In this document: piece after piece, positions 1 through 10,575 of the stretch
How positions within the stretch are numbered: position 1 is the stretch's first letter
Layout: every line of letters starts with the position of its first letter
NCBI GenBank assembly: GCA_028751875.1
Contig: CM054135.1
Location: 10,626,131 to 10,690,130 of the forward strand
Source: Rapana venosa
Lineage: Eukaryota; Mollusca; Gastropoda; Neogastropoda; Muricidae
Direction: 5' to 3'
Length of the DNA: 64,000 nucleotides
The notes under the pieces: generated by a model
Told to the model about the DNA's origin: nothing
Databases searched by the model: none
What the model saw: only the letters and a program-made list of their open reading frames with translations
Program-made: the position numbers and the translations under genes

Positions 1-1033
1 ACTATCTTCTTACCCTGATCAGAGGATATGTATGAACTCTTTTAGTATCTGGCTCTTTCTTGTCTTCCGTAGCTTCCATGTTTCGGTTCAGAACAATAAC
101 TGTTCTATCTGCGCTCTGTCCAAATCAAAAATGGTTACTATGCATTTGCACGCATGCGTATAGCAACTTCCGAAATGAACAGGAGTTATCTACCTTCCCA
201 CCTCTGGACTCGGCCGATTTGTTCTTTTTTTTTTTTCTCGGTTCATTAATTTTGCTGCTGATATAACCGACAGTTTGTCCCTTAGTTTAGAATAATCAAC
301 CAAATAGATATGTAAACGGTAAAAGAGAAAAAAAAATTAAAGTGGCGGTAGGACCTAGCCTAACTTTCAGTTTCACTTCCATGACTGCACTCCACTTTTC
401 TAAGTCCGACACCCCCCCCCCCCCCCCCCAACTGCTTATTTTCAGATTCTTAAAAAATATATTTTAAGATTAATACATGGTGTGGTTGGTTATTTTGTTT
501 TTGTTTTGTTTTAGTTTTGTTTTGTTTTGTTTTTGTTGTTGTTTTGTTGGTTTTGTTTGTTGGTTGGTTTTTGTTGTTTTGGTTGTTGTTGTTGGGTTGT
601 TGTTGTTGTTGGGTTGTTGTTGTTGTTTTGTTGTTGTTGTTGTTGTTTTTGTTGTTTTTTTTGGGGGGTGGGGGGGGGGGGGGGGGGGACATAGAGCAAC
701 ACCAGGTAGTCATGAGAAAGTTTGAAGGATCATCAAAATAATGACTGCTTGTGTTGACCCGTGCAAGCTAACCTAGCAGATTACAAAAGCTGAGGGGGCA
801 CAGTGTTTGATGAAAAAAAAAGAAGAAACCTACCAAATTTGTGCAAAATAACACATGAGTTATTAGACAGAGGCTAGTCTTTCACTAAAAGTGGTTGTTT
901 TTCTTCTTCTTTGGATGCCTTAGTAGGCGCGATATGAATGCAAGAGTGATAACAAAACATAAAATGGAAGAAGAAAAAAAAATGCAAAACTTAAAGGTGG
1001 TGTGTAGCCTTACTGATTAGAACTTCCGCCAAC
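1..1033. other. Sequence upstream of the TGOLN2-like gene
   Basis: No coding exon is seen. The stretch holds a C run at 412-429, a GTT/GTTTT-rich low-complexity tract at about 481-660 and a G run at 663-688. The promoter of the downstream gene should lie here, but I see no convincing TATA box or initiator, so I mark none. Confidence 0.5.
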
Positions 1034-1553
1034 ATGGAAGCCTATTTGAGATCCTGGTTGATCTGCAGTGTGATTTTGTTTGGTGTTCAGCAATCTTTGT
1101 CTGCTTCGCTAAAGTCGAATGAGTTGAAGAAGGCTTTTGAGCAAAACCAGATGGTATGGGCAGAAATGGATTGTGTTTTCCCATCTCTACCCGACTACAC
1201 CCCTGATCCAATCACAAGAACTTTCACCCTCAAACCATGTTCCACTGCTGATGAACTGCCTACAGAATCAGAGTTACAGAGTTATGGTTTACAGTTGTGC
1301 TTACTGTTCTTCAACATATCCCAAAATTTTTGTCAACTAGATAATCACTGGAAGGATAATGCTGCACTGCTGATTAATGGGATGGGGGGTGCGTGTCCGA
1401 TGGCTAAAGCAAAATTCGGTTGGAGCCCACTTTTCAGTTTCATGACAAAAAACCAGGAGGTCTGTAAAAAGCTTTGTGTTGACAACCAGAAAATGGCACC
1501 TGTGTGCAGTTTGCTAGTGGCGGCTGCTACAGCATTTGAAATGAAAATAACAG
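1034..1553 (+). CDS. TGOLN2-like exon 1: signal peptide and Cys-rich lumenal domain
   Basis: Starts at ATG 1034 (context CCAACATGG) and ends ACAG|gtaatag after one base of a codon. The first 24 or so residues form a hydrophobic signal peptide (SWLICSVILFGV core). The mature part has eight cysteines, enough for four disulfides, and one N-glycosylation sequon (NIS). I do not recognise the fold. Translation runs through the donor for eight more codons before a stop, so the exon end rests on the splice site and on the phase match to exon 2. Confidence 0.85.
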
Positions 1554-4500
1554 GTAATAGTTGCATGTTTATTTAGTTGATTAAAGTTAATCTTTGAATG
1601 AAGTCTTTTCCAAACATTCCTGATTCAGATTGGGAATGTTCAGGTTACAATTTCATGAATTTGTCAATTGTTTGTTTTACAATCATCATGAACTGTGTTT
1701 CACATTTCAGTCGCATGCATTTCAAACACAGGTTTACGCATTCAGATCCTATTCCCCGCCATCATAACTTACAGCACTCTTTAGAATTCTCTCCTTTACT
1801 TTGACAATATTCTAAGACCAAAAGTATTGGTCAGCAACACAAAGTATTTCAATGAACAAACAACCATGCATGACTGAGACTGATAAAAGCTGTAAAGGTG
1901 GTCTTCAATACCCTATGTTTGTCTGTCACTGTCAGTAATATTACTAGTAATTACTAATACTAATACTATATTAGTAATAATGATTAATAATAATGTACCA
2001 GGTTTTCCTGGTGCAGCTGTCTGATTGCTTTTTGTTTGCTGCTGTATTAAATGTAAACTTTGTAGTAGATCTATACATGATAAAATCAAACAGGTGTGTA
2101 GGGTGTCCTTTGCTTTTCGGGAAAACAATCATGAAAAATGCTCAAATGTTTAGGATGTTGAAACAATGAAAGTATATTGACATGGTTGGTTTGAACTTGC
2201 ATTGTGATTCACAAATGATGCATTCCATTTCCTTGTAATTGTATCCATACCATGTACACTGCTTCTCAATCTCATTGCCTCCATTTAGTTCCCCAGCAGC
2301 TGGCAGGGCGTCGATATAAATAGACGGGGCAAAGGGAAACCCGGGTAGGCAGCATTAGCCGCTTGCCGCTGTAGCCATATATATTCAGCCGTAAATTACC
2401 CTTGTGTCTTTCACTCATTCTCTTGCACAGTGAATTGTCTAAAAATTACAAGCAAAGCACTCTTTAAAATGAGCTTTAAACAAGCTTTCTTTTGACTCCA
2501 AACTCCATGTACTTTCTTTCATACTGGTTGATGTGACAGCAGTTCAAACAGACATGAAGATAAAAAGGAGAGGTGCAGGCAGAAACACAATCACAGAAAA
2601 CAGACATTTCTAACTCTCGCTCTAAAAAAGCAGGCCTTTATATTATATAAACAATGACTAAACAATGAATATACTATAGAGAAAACATTGAACATGTCTG
2701 CATGCAGACCAACCTTTTGGGGGGGCTATGACATTGAACCTGTTGGCAGAGCGAGGCCATAAATAAACACACCTTAGGGGCTACCGTGCGCGGCCAGCGG
2801 TGTGAGAGGCAGGGTGATGGAGAGCGTAGGGAGAGAGTCTGGGGCAGTCATTAGTGTCAGCTATCTGTATCTGACTTCTCTATAAAAACTCCTGCATGGT
2901 CAGACGTTACACCATGTACACAGTCTACTGTTTCATCAGCTTTTAGCCATATCCTTGCTACAGCTGAAGGTTTGTTCATGAACCAATTCCAGTACAGCTC
3001 ATAACTATAGCCCCAAGAACTCAGTAGAAAACAGATGTCTTGTCAGTATCCTACACTGTCATCAAGCAAAGATACCTCACAAATATGGCTCAGGTTTTTA
3101 TTTCACTGATTTTTCTGATACTATACAAAAAGCATTTTCTGATCATGTTAAGAAATTGTTGTGATCAAATGTATATTATATATCTGCTTATCAGTTCTGT
3201 GTTGTGTAAAAAAGAACAAATTGCACATAGGCCTACACTTTGACATAAAAGCAACACCCAAAAAAGCAGAAAGAAAACACACACACACAAAACGGATGAC
3301 AAAATTTTTAAAACTGCATATACACGGGAACTAGATTTTTAAAAAAGCACATGAGTGCTTATTCCATTATCCTCAAAATAAAAGAATAAACAAAATAAAT
3401 GAACACACACACAGGAGCGCACGTGCACACACACACATACACACACAAGCAGACACACATACACACAAAATGGCATGAATACATGCACGCATATATATAT
3501 GTTATACTCACACATAATATATGCACACACACACACACTCACTCACACGTGCGCGCATGTTCACACCACACACATGTAACTACAAGAAGATGCGCACGGC
3601 ACACATGTGCTTGAGAAAACTAACAACTTGAAACTGACACACAGCCAGGAAGCACCTGGCACATGTAGGTGCTGTGGCCCATCACACAACACACACACTC
3701 ACACGTGCATAACGGGCACATATGCATACACGCACACACACACGTGTGCGCGCACACACCCACCATGCACAAACGCATGCACATGCATGCATGCATGCAC
3801 ACACACACACCTGCATACACACACAGACACACACCCTGGAAACATGACAAAATTTACAAAACCGCATACACACGGGGACTGGATGTAAAAAGCACATGAG
3901 TGCTTATTCCATTATCCTCGATATAAAAGAATAGATACAAATAAATAAATTAAAAAAACAGAAAATGCACTGACGCACGAATATACACAGTTTGCTGACG
4001 CTCAGACAAGTACTGATACAAAGTAAGTAAACTTAAAAAACACCAACAAAGCACAAGCAAACACAGTAGCACTCAAGCTAATAAATAAACTCAAACTAAT
4101 AAACAAACTGTTAACAAACTACACCATCAAGTAGAAGGTTCATACAATACAAACAGTACATACAAAAGAGTCTGGTTAAAAGAAAATCCACAGATTTCTT
4201 CAAAAATAGAGATGCTTTGCCTCTTGCTCTGAAAATCAGGAACAAGCCGACACTCAGCCCTTCGTTTCTTGGGAGACACCCTGTTTGTAAAAAAAAAAAA
4301 AAGTTTAAAGTTAGTTAACCAAAATAGCGGTACAACGGTCACCACAAACAGGTAAAGCAGCTATTAAAGTTTTGTTCACTAAAGTATGAATACTATAAAA
4401 AATAATGTAGGAAATCCAGCAGCAAATGATAAATAAGCCTTTCTAATAAAAATTCGCCCAGTCGCTAATAGACTGCAAAGAAGGAATGTGTGCTGGCACC

Positions 4501-7500
4501 TTGAGACGCTGGACATGGACCCCTGACCGCGCAGTGCCTAGATAGCAGCCAGATGGAATTTAGGTTACCGAGTGCAAGTTCCAGCCACCAACTAAAGAGT
4601 GGGGTTTTTCCTGTTTTGAGCAGCCGTGTGTAAAATCAGTTAAAATGATAACCAGGGAATATTTCCCCACGGGTGTGAGCTTCCCACATCACCTAGATGG
4701 ATTTTTTTTTTTTAAACCTCAACAAAATTTTGTCAGACAGTTGTGACAGTTGCTGAATGTCCAATCCATGATCACTGTGTGTGCAATTTGAATTGCTTCA
4801 TTTTCTGGTCCATGGTTTTAGACTTTTACACTGCTGCTAGTCTAAATCATCTGTGTTAAGAAGGAATAGCTTTCTTCATCTTTAACTTCTGTTTGAAGAC
4901 TGAAAAATTGGAAGATTGTATGATATCTTACATCCGGAACATACGTCCCACGTGGATTGGTGGTCTAGACTCTAGTCTGGAGCTAGAAGTAACGCTCTGC
5001 CTAGAAAGCAACAAGTCCGGGTTGGAAACTTGTATGCGGTGGTTTGATCCCTGTTTGGGCCCAAAACTTTTCCCCCATCCATTACGGAATTAGACCATGA
5101 ACAGTGGCATGGGTGCGGCTTCTAGTCTTTCAGATGAGATGATAAACTGAGGTCCCGAGAGTGTTACACATAATTATTTACTATTTAGCACACATAAAAG
5201 AACCCACAGCACCAAGAGAGTTGTACCTGGCACCAAAAAAAAGAAAATTCTGTAGAAAAAAATGGCACCCCGATAAACAAATACAGTTGGATATGTACAA
5301 CCTTTTCACAGTCCTGAAAAAGAAAAAAAGAGGTGGCGATGTACTCTCCCCGTGGAGAGCAGCCCAGATCCCATGCAGAGAAATCTGCCATGACTTACTT
5401 ACTTAGACTTAGACAAGTTAGAGTGGTATAAAATATAAAAAAATTAATTTAAGATTTAAACGTCATGAGTGGGTTTCTTGATTTTTAAAAAGTGAAAAAG
5501 TTTGTAAACAGTTTTCAATAATTTGCACTTTTACGAAAGTCACTTTTCAGTTTTATACGTGTATAAAATAAATTTCAAAATGAGGCTGGTCTTCTGGTAC
5601 AGCCATGCATGATGCTGTGAGAAAGAAGAGAAGGCAAGTGAAAACCAATTGATATGTCCAATATTTTTTTAGTTACCAGAAATCGTAACAAATGTCAGAT
5701 TCATCAGAAAGTTTGCTTATAAATATAAATAAATTTGCACCAGTATTTGCGGCTTGGTTTTTATTATTATTATTGTTGTTGTTATTATTATGATTATTAT
5801 ATTATTATTATTATTAAAATGATTCTAAGCAAACATTGTTTCGAAATGGAAATGAAACTAATTCAGTATCATTTCCTGGTGTACTTGCGTTATTTCGTAT
5901 GCTGTGAGTGTGACTTTATCAGTTTATTCTTCTAAGTTCTAATGTAACAACTGTCAGATGGATCAGTCAATAAACAATATGTTTGCCAATGTTGCAATGT
6001 AGACCAGCAAAAGATATCTTTAAAAAAAAAAAAATTTTTTTTACTTTTGACCTTTTCAGAGTTAAATATTATTAATTTTTGGGAGTGTGGTTATCTAGTA
6101 ATTTTGTTGTTTGCTGAAATCTTCAGATGTGAATCTGAAATATGTCCACCACAGCTTTGTAACAAATGTCAGATGAAAATCCATTCTTGCAGTTGTGTAA
6201 CTTTCTTTCAATATTTATTTTATTTCTATTTATGAGGAACGCAATAATTTTTTTTTTTTAAAAAGAAACTAGATAAAATCATCTTAGAAGTTGTTTTATG
6301 AGTTTTCTCTCTTCAGCATGAGTGTGTGTGTGACTGACAACAGTATAATCTGACTGTTGACAGTGTTGGACATTACACAGGGCATTATATGTTGTTCAGT
6401 AAACTAAACCACTCATTTTTGTTAAAAAACCAACTTTTCTGCACCCACAGGACCTACCAATACCACCACCACACCCGCAGGAGCTACCAACTCTATCCCC
6501 GCACCTGCAGCATCTGCCGAATCCTCCGCACCTGCAGCATCTGCCGAATCCTCCGCACCTGCAGCATCTGCCGAATCCTCCGCACCTGCCAAAGCCACCC
6601 CCGCACCTGCCAAAGCCACCCCCGCACCTGCAGCACCTGCCAAAGCCACCCCCGCACCTGAAGCACCTGCCAAAGCCACCCCTGCACCTGCCAAAGCCAC
6701 CCCCGCACCTGCAGCACCTGCCAAATCCACCCCCGCACCTGCAGCACCTGCCAAATCCACACCTGAAGCACCTGCCAAAGCCACCCCCGCACCTTCAAAA
6801 GACAATGAAAAGGTCAGTGAAAAAACCAAAAGTAATTTAAGCACAATAATTTTTTTTTCAAAAAGACAAAAACAATCATAAATTTACATATTGTGAAATA
6901 AATGTAGTTCTAACTAAAGTTCTACAAAGATTTAATCAGAAAATAAGTCAGTGTACTTCATGAACAGGATGTGAGGGTCACGTGTGTGTGTGTGTGTGTG
7001 CGTGCGTGCGTGCGTGTGCATGCACAACAAACTAATCAGAAAATTATTCAATGTAAAATGAACAGGGTGTGTGAGTGAGTGAATCTAAGAGATTATGGAT
7101 GTGCTATAATGATTCATTCCTCCTCACTGCATTGAGTGACCACTGAGCGGCAACCTTATTGCAGGCTGAGCCACCAGCTGAACTTTCAGGGGAGGAGAAG
7201 GAGGAGAAGATACCTATGGAGAAGATTCAGGAGAAGGAGGAGAAGATACCTATGGAGAAGACGATTAAGGAGGAGAAGGAGGAGAAGATACCTATGGAGA
7301 AGATTCAGGAGAAGGAGAAGATACCTATGGAGAAGACGAATCAGGAGGAGAAGGAGGAGAAGATACCTATGGAGAAGATTCAGGAGAAGGAGGAGGAGAA
7401 GATACCTATGGAGAAGATTCAGGAGAAGGAGGAGAAGATACCTATGGAGAAGACGATTAAGGAGGAGAAGGAGGAGAAGATACCTATGGAGAAGAAGATT

Positions 7501-7972
7501 CCTTCATCAGGGCAATTCATGGTCTACTTCATCATTGCTCTGGTGTTTGTCATCACCGCCTACCTCGTCTATCACTACAGACAAAAAGTGAGTGTGTCAC
7601 CTCATGTGTACCTGTAGGCATTTGTTGACTTGTAGTATGCATGTGTGTCGTACATCAGGCATCACTTTATGTGGAAGGATGTCAAATTGATGATGACTAC
7701 TACATGTATTCATGTACCCAAGTGCATGCCTGATGGATGGCAGGATTGATTTGGGGGAGGAGGGGCGGGGGTTATTGGTTGTTGGCTGGCTTGTTGGTTG
7801 GTTGGCTGGCTTGTTGGTTGATTGGCTGGCTTGTTGGTTGGTAGGGGTGGGGGGGGGGGGGGGGGTTGTTTATTGTTTCACCTTTTTTTAATCTGTGTTT
7901 TGTTTGTTTGGTGTGGGTTTGGGTTGTTTTTTTATAGTTTTGAGGCTGTCTTACAATCTCTTTAATGTTTTG

Positions 7973-8015
<43 letters not shown>

Positions 8016-9855
8016 TGCAAATTTGATCTAAAACAGTCTAAGGCACATCTATGATTGGAACTTTTGGCACAATAGGTGCTTTGGTACAGAATCTCCAAAT
8101 CGAACCCCACATTAAGAAGACGTTTATCCTAATTTATTTTTTTGGCCTCCCCCCCCCCTCCTCCACCCCATCACCAAGTCAACTTTACAGCAGACTTGCA
8201 AGTGCCTTACTTGCCTTTGTATCTAGACAGAGCTACAGGAACAGAAGATCAGAAATTATGTCTGTTGTTGATCCTGTGATTCATACCAGTGTTTGGAGAC
8301 TGTCATGAAAAGCACAGAAATAACCCAGCATGCATTCGAGTGTAACTACCTCCCGCGAATGGTGTAGAGTAGATCGTCAAGCACCTCCGAGGTACGGGTC
8401 TTGTCAGACCTGTGCAGAGTTAGCATTTATGGAATGTTCCTCACGCCATGTTGGGGAAAATGGAATAGAAACTGGGACTGTGGGCTCTGACCCTGTAGCC
8501 AAAGGCAGAGTATGTTGTTTTTAGGTTTTGTGTTCATGACCATGGTGTGAGAGCTGCTCTGGGTTATTGCGCTTTTAGATTAAGAACTCGAACGATTTAT
8601 TTACAAAAAAGACCATTGGCCCAAGAATACGTGAAGGGGGTTGCCAGACTATTAGTAGTTTAGTAGCTTTTAGTAGTTTAGTGAATTAAAACAAACAAAA
8701 AACAAACAAAAAGTAATCATGTAAAAAAACAAAATATAAGACTTCTGATCCTAAGATATCTCTCATTTTAAAGGCTTTACATTCATAGACAGTGAGGCTG
8801 TGCACATTCAAAAGGAGGTTTAGGAAGCTAGTGAGCAGTCGTGCCAGAAACCAGCTTTGCACTGGAGTGTGTTGTGTTGTTATTGATTTGTTGTCTTGTA
8901 ATGTAATCATTTTGCATTGCATCGTATACCTCTTACAGTCATGACATGGGCAACCTGTCTTTTTTTTTTTTTCATTTTGTTCCTCGGCTAGAGCTCTGAG
9001 GGTCACCAGTGGTGAGATTTTGTGTATGCACTGTATGCAGCCATTCTTGCCCACCATGAAGGTAGCCGCATTTCAACTTCGGGGATGTATGCTGGGTGTG
9101 TTGATGTTTCCACAACCCACCGAACGCTGACATGTATTGATCAAGGAATCTTTAGCATGCATATTTTCTTTTCTTCATGTGTATATATATATATATACAC
9201 AAAGGGAATTACGGTACTGGCAAGTCTTACTTGAAGTTGATCTGGGAGATCGTGGAACAGTCTGAACCACTCCACTGTGGTGTCCATGAGACTGGGCTGA
9301 AATGCGGACTGTGTTCCCTGGGGACAACAGACAGTGCATGGCCATTGGTGCAGCTGCACCTTGTGTTTGCATTTTGTTTTCGTGTGATGAACAATAATGC
9401 AATTGGATTGGATTGAACTGCGGTAGATTTTTTCTCCAAATTTTACCTCCAAGGACTCTTTAAAAAAAAAAAAAAATTTGGTATTTGGTTGCCATGAGTT
9501 CCTCTTTTACATTGTTAAACATATCTTTTGGGCTCTAAAACCTTGGTTTATCATCGTCTTGTGTAAAAGACTAGAAGAATGGAGACATCTCTCATGACAT
9601 CACTCCTCCTCCTCTTGGGCCTAGGGGGGACGGGGGGGTGTAGACTTCAGATGGGATATTTTTGTTTGCTTTTTTGTTTTTGTTCCTTGGCTAGATTGAG
9701 CTCTGAGGTTCACCAAAGGTGAGACTTATGCGTGTGCGACTGGTTCCCCCCCTCCCCCCCCCCCCCCCCCCCGACCATTCAGGTAGCCACATTCCAACTT
9801 GGGGGATAGATGATAATTAAACTTGATACCTTTTGCCTCTACACACAGGCATTGT

Positions 9856-9887
<32 letters not shown>

Positions 9888-10239
9888 GTGTGTGTGTGTG
9901 TGTGTGTGTGTGTGGGGTGTTTTTCATGTGTAATGATGTGTGTGTGCATGTGCGCGTTTGTGTGTGTGTCAAGTGTGTGTGAGTGCATGCGTGCGTGCAT
10001 GCATATATGTGTGTGTGTGTGTTTTCACATATAATGATGTATGTGTGTACGTGTGGGTGTGTGCGTGCGTGCAGATCATGGGCTATATCATGGAGGGCAG
10101 CCAGTCAGAACGCCACCGCCATCCCCCGAAAAGTGACAAGAGCGACAGCAAGGTGAAGTACTCCAAGCTGAACAAGTCTGCGGAGGAAATACTGCCTTCC
10201 TTCGACAGGCCCGCCTCCGCCCGCAACTACATCTACTGA
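1034..10239 (+). CDS. TGOLN2-like trans-Golgi network type I membrane protein (4 exons)
   Basis: Spliced gene; exons 1034-1553, 6451-6812, 7165-7587 and 10075-10239, giving 489 residues. All introns are GT-AG and the phases agree (1, 0, 0). In order the protein has a signal peptide (residues 1 to about 24), an eight-cysteine lumenal domain (about 45-173), an Ala/Pro/Thr repeat segment (174-294), a Glu/Lys repeat segment (about 300-405), a membrane span (about 412-430) and a 59-residue cytosolic tail. The tail starts with basic residues and MEG, like the LEG of mammalian TGN38/46. It carries YSKL at 464-467, a YxxPhi motif in the place of the mammalian YQRL signal that returns the protein from the cell surface to the trans-Golgi network. 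Lumenal tandem repeats are also typical of TGN46. Orthology is inferred from architecture and tail; the lumenal half is not recognisably conserved. It is convergent with HGSNAT. An intron-retaining form would end at 7617 without the tail. Confidence 0.8.
3300..3400 (+). mobile_element. S1 SINE, 3' fragment
   Basis: Carries the S1 3' hallmark, a GCTTATTCCATTATCC block followed by an AATAAA-rich tail. A CA-rich microsatellite directly follows. Confidence 0.7.
3400..3835. repeat. CA-rich microsatellite block
   Basis: Imperfect CA/CACG/GCAT repeats of about 430 bp. Open frames in it are low-complexity artefacts. Confidence 0.9.
3838..3962 (+). mobile_element. S1 SINE, 3' fragment
   Basis: Second S1 3' end in the same intron, in the same orientation as the copy at 3300. 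The microsatellite between them may have grown inside one original element. Confidence 0.75.
4953..5442 (+). mobile_element. S4 SINE copy (tRNA-derived head)
   Basis: The head has TGGTCTAGA followed by a B-box-like GGTTTGATCCC. The body has the 'AAAAGAACCCA(C)(A/G)GC' segment and the 'CTCTCCCCG(T)GGAGAGCAGCC' segment shared with copies at 26493 and 48223. The copy is degraded, with internal insertions in the head. Confidence 0.75.
5758..5818. repeat. TTA/TTG microsatellite
   Basis: About 60 bp of ATT/TTG triplets within intron 1. Confidence 0.85.
6451..6812 (+). CDS. TGOLN2-like exon 2: Ala/Pro/Thr repeat segment
   Basis: Acceptor CACCCACAG|GA and donor AAAAG|gtcagt; 362 bp, entered in phase 1 and left in phase 0. 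The frame fixed by exon 1 is open throughout and encodes three AASAESSAP units followed by about nine PAKATPAP/PAKSTPAP-type units. The sequence is rich in Ala, Pro, Thr and Ser, so heavy O-glycosylation of a lumenal stalk is likely. Open frames on the other strand are shadows of this repeat. Confidence 0.85.
6813..7164 (+). other. Intron 2 of the TGOLN2-like gene
   Basis: Short 352-bp intron with a GT/GCGT microsatellite at about 6979-7020 and a pyrimidine-containing acceptor (ACCTTATTGCAG). Confidence 0.7.
7165..7587 (+). CDS. TGOLN2-like exon 3: Glu/Lys repeats and transmembrane helix
   Basis: Phase 0 at both ends (ATTGCAG|GCT and CAAAAA|gtgagt). Eight KIPMEK units alternate with IQEKEE, TIKEEKEE and TNQEEKEE linkers, giving a highly charged, probably helical or extended lumenal stalk. 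The membrane span (FMVYFIIALVFVITAYLVY, about residues 412-430) follows and the exon ends in HYRQK, the positive-inside side. The +1 frame gives a long Arg-rich open frame that is a shadow. Confidence 0.9.
7771..7866. repeat. G/T-rich 24-bp tandem repeat plus G run
   Basis: Three to four units built from TTGGTTGG and CTGGCTTG, ending in a G run at about 7849-7866. Confidence 0.8.
7977..8012. repeat. CA dinucleotide array
   Basis: Nearly pure CA for about 36 bp. Confidence 0.9.
8970..9470 (-). mobile_element. S3 SINE copy, head truncated
   Basis: The plus strand reads the reverse complement of the S3 body: CGGCTAGAGCTCTGAGG, the 'GTAGCCGCATT' block, 'TTTAGCATGCATATT' and 'CACTGG..CAAGTCT'. 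The tRNA-like head seen in the full copies at 33247 and 63026 is missing or strongly diverged. Confidence 0.75.
9675..9815 (-). mobile_element. S3 SINE, 3' fragment
   Basis: Only the 3' part (CTTGGCTAG...CAAAGGTGAGA...GTAGCCACATT) is present. It is interrupted by a C run at about 9745-9771. Confidence 0.7.
9855..10072. repeat. GT-rich tract abutting a 3' splice site
   Basis: Pure GT blocks followed by GTGC/GCGT variants. It continues to the CAG of exon 4, so the acceptor lacks an ordinary pyrimidine tract. Confidence 0.9.
10075..10239 (+). CDS. TGOLN2-like exon 4: cytosolic tail with YSKL motif
   Basis: Acceptor GTGCGTGCAG|ATC, phase 0; stop TGA at 10237-10239. It encodes IMGYIMEGSQSERHRH, then a Ser/Lys-rich stretch, then KYSKLNKSAEE and a C-terminal NYIY. 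The IMGYIMEG start matches the position of IIAFVLEG in TGN38/46, and YSKL fits the YxxPhi signal bound by AP-2/AP-1 mu subunits. The second tyrosine motif at the very end (YIY) is unusual for the family. Confidence 0.9.
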   Translation: MMGYIMEGSQSERHRHPPKSDKSDSKVKYSKLNKSAEEILPSFDRPASARNYIY

Positions 10240-10569
10240 GCAGGGCGGCCAACAGCGCAGTTCTGGTCTGGTTCTGTTCGCCCGCATCTGTCTGTGTCTG
10301 TGTCTGTATCTCTGTGTGTGGTGTCTGTGTTCAAATTCATGTAACATCTTTAAAATGAATTTTAGTGTGTGTGTGTGTATCCTGGTTGTTTTCCAGTTGC
10401 ATGGTTGGTTGGCCATGCTGTGTTTAAGGGGTTATTTTTTCTGTAGTGACGGTGCCTTACTTTACGTACTGCTGTAATTTCTGCTTTTAGCTTTGCCAGT
10501 GTCATTGTGGAAATGATCCAGTTAGCATTTGAATGATTTAACATTGTGATGACGTTAAAAAAAATTAAA

Positions 10570-10575
10570 AATAAA
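10570..10575 (+). promoter_or_regulatory. Candidate polyadenylation signal AATAAA
   Basis: The first AATAAA downstream of the TGOLN2-like stop, 331 bp into the presumed 3' UTR but within an A-rich run. A cleaner AATAAA lies at 16903-16908, so the true 3' end is open. Confidence 0.3.

Larger units (their letters stand above)
1554..6450 (+). other. Intron 1 of the TGOLN2-like gene
   Basis: Mostly AT-rich sequence without coding signs. It contains two SINE fragments around a CA-rich block (3300-3960), a S4 SINE copy (4953-5442) and a TTA microsatellite (5758-5818). Three GC-richer islands at about 2290-2400, 2720-2860 and 4470-4690 are not explained by any repeat seen elsewhere in the window. 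Confidence 0.6.
7588..10074 (+). other. Intron 3 of the TGOLN2-like gene
   Basis: Holds a GGTTGGTTGGCTGGCTTGTT-type 24-bp repeat with a G run (7771-7866), a CA array (7977-8012), S3 SINE pieces (8970-9470, 9675-9815) and a long GT-rich tract (9855-10070) that runs into the last 3' splice site. I see nothing coding at 8100-8950. Confidence 0.6.

Noticed and set aside
6422..6844. Minus-strand Ala/Gly/Val-rich open frame of 140 codons
   Set aside because: It is the antisense shadow of the exon 2 repeat; the plus frame is fixed by splice phases on both sides.
7136..7591. Arg-rich open frame overlapping exon 3
   Set aside because: It is the +1 shadow of the KIPMEK repeat frame and does not connect to splice sites in phase.
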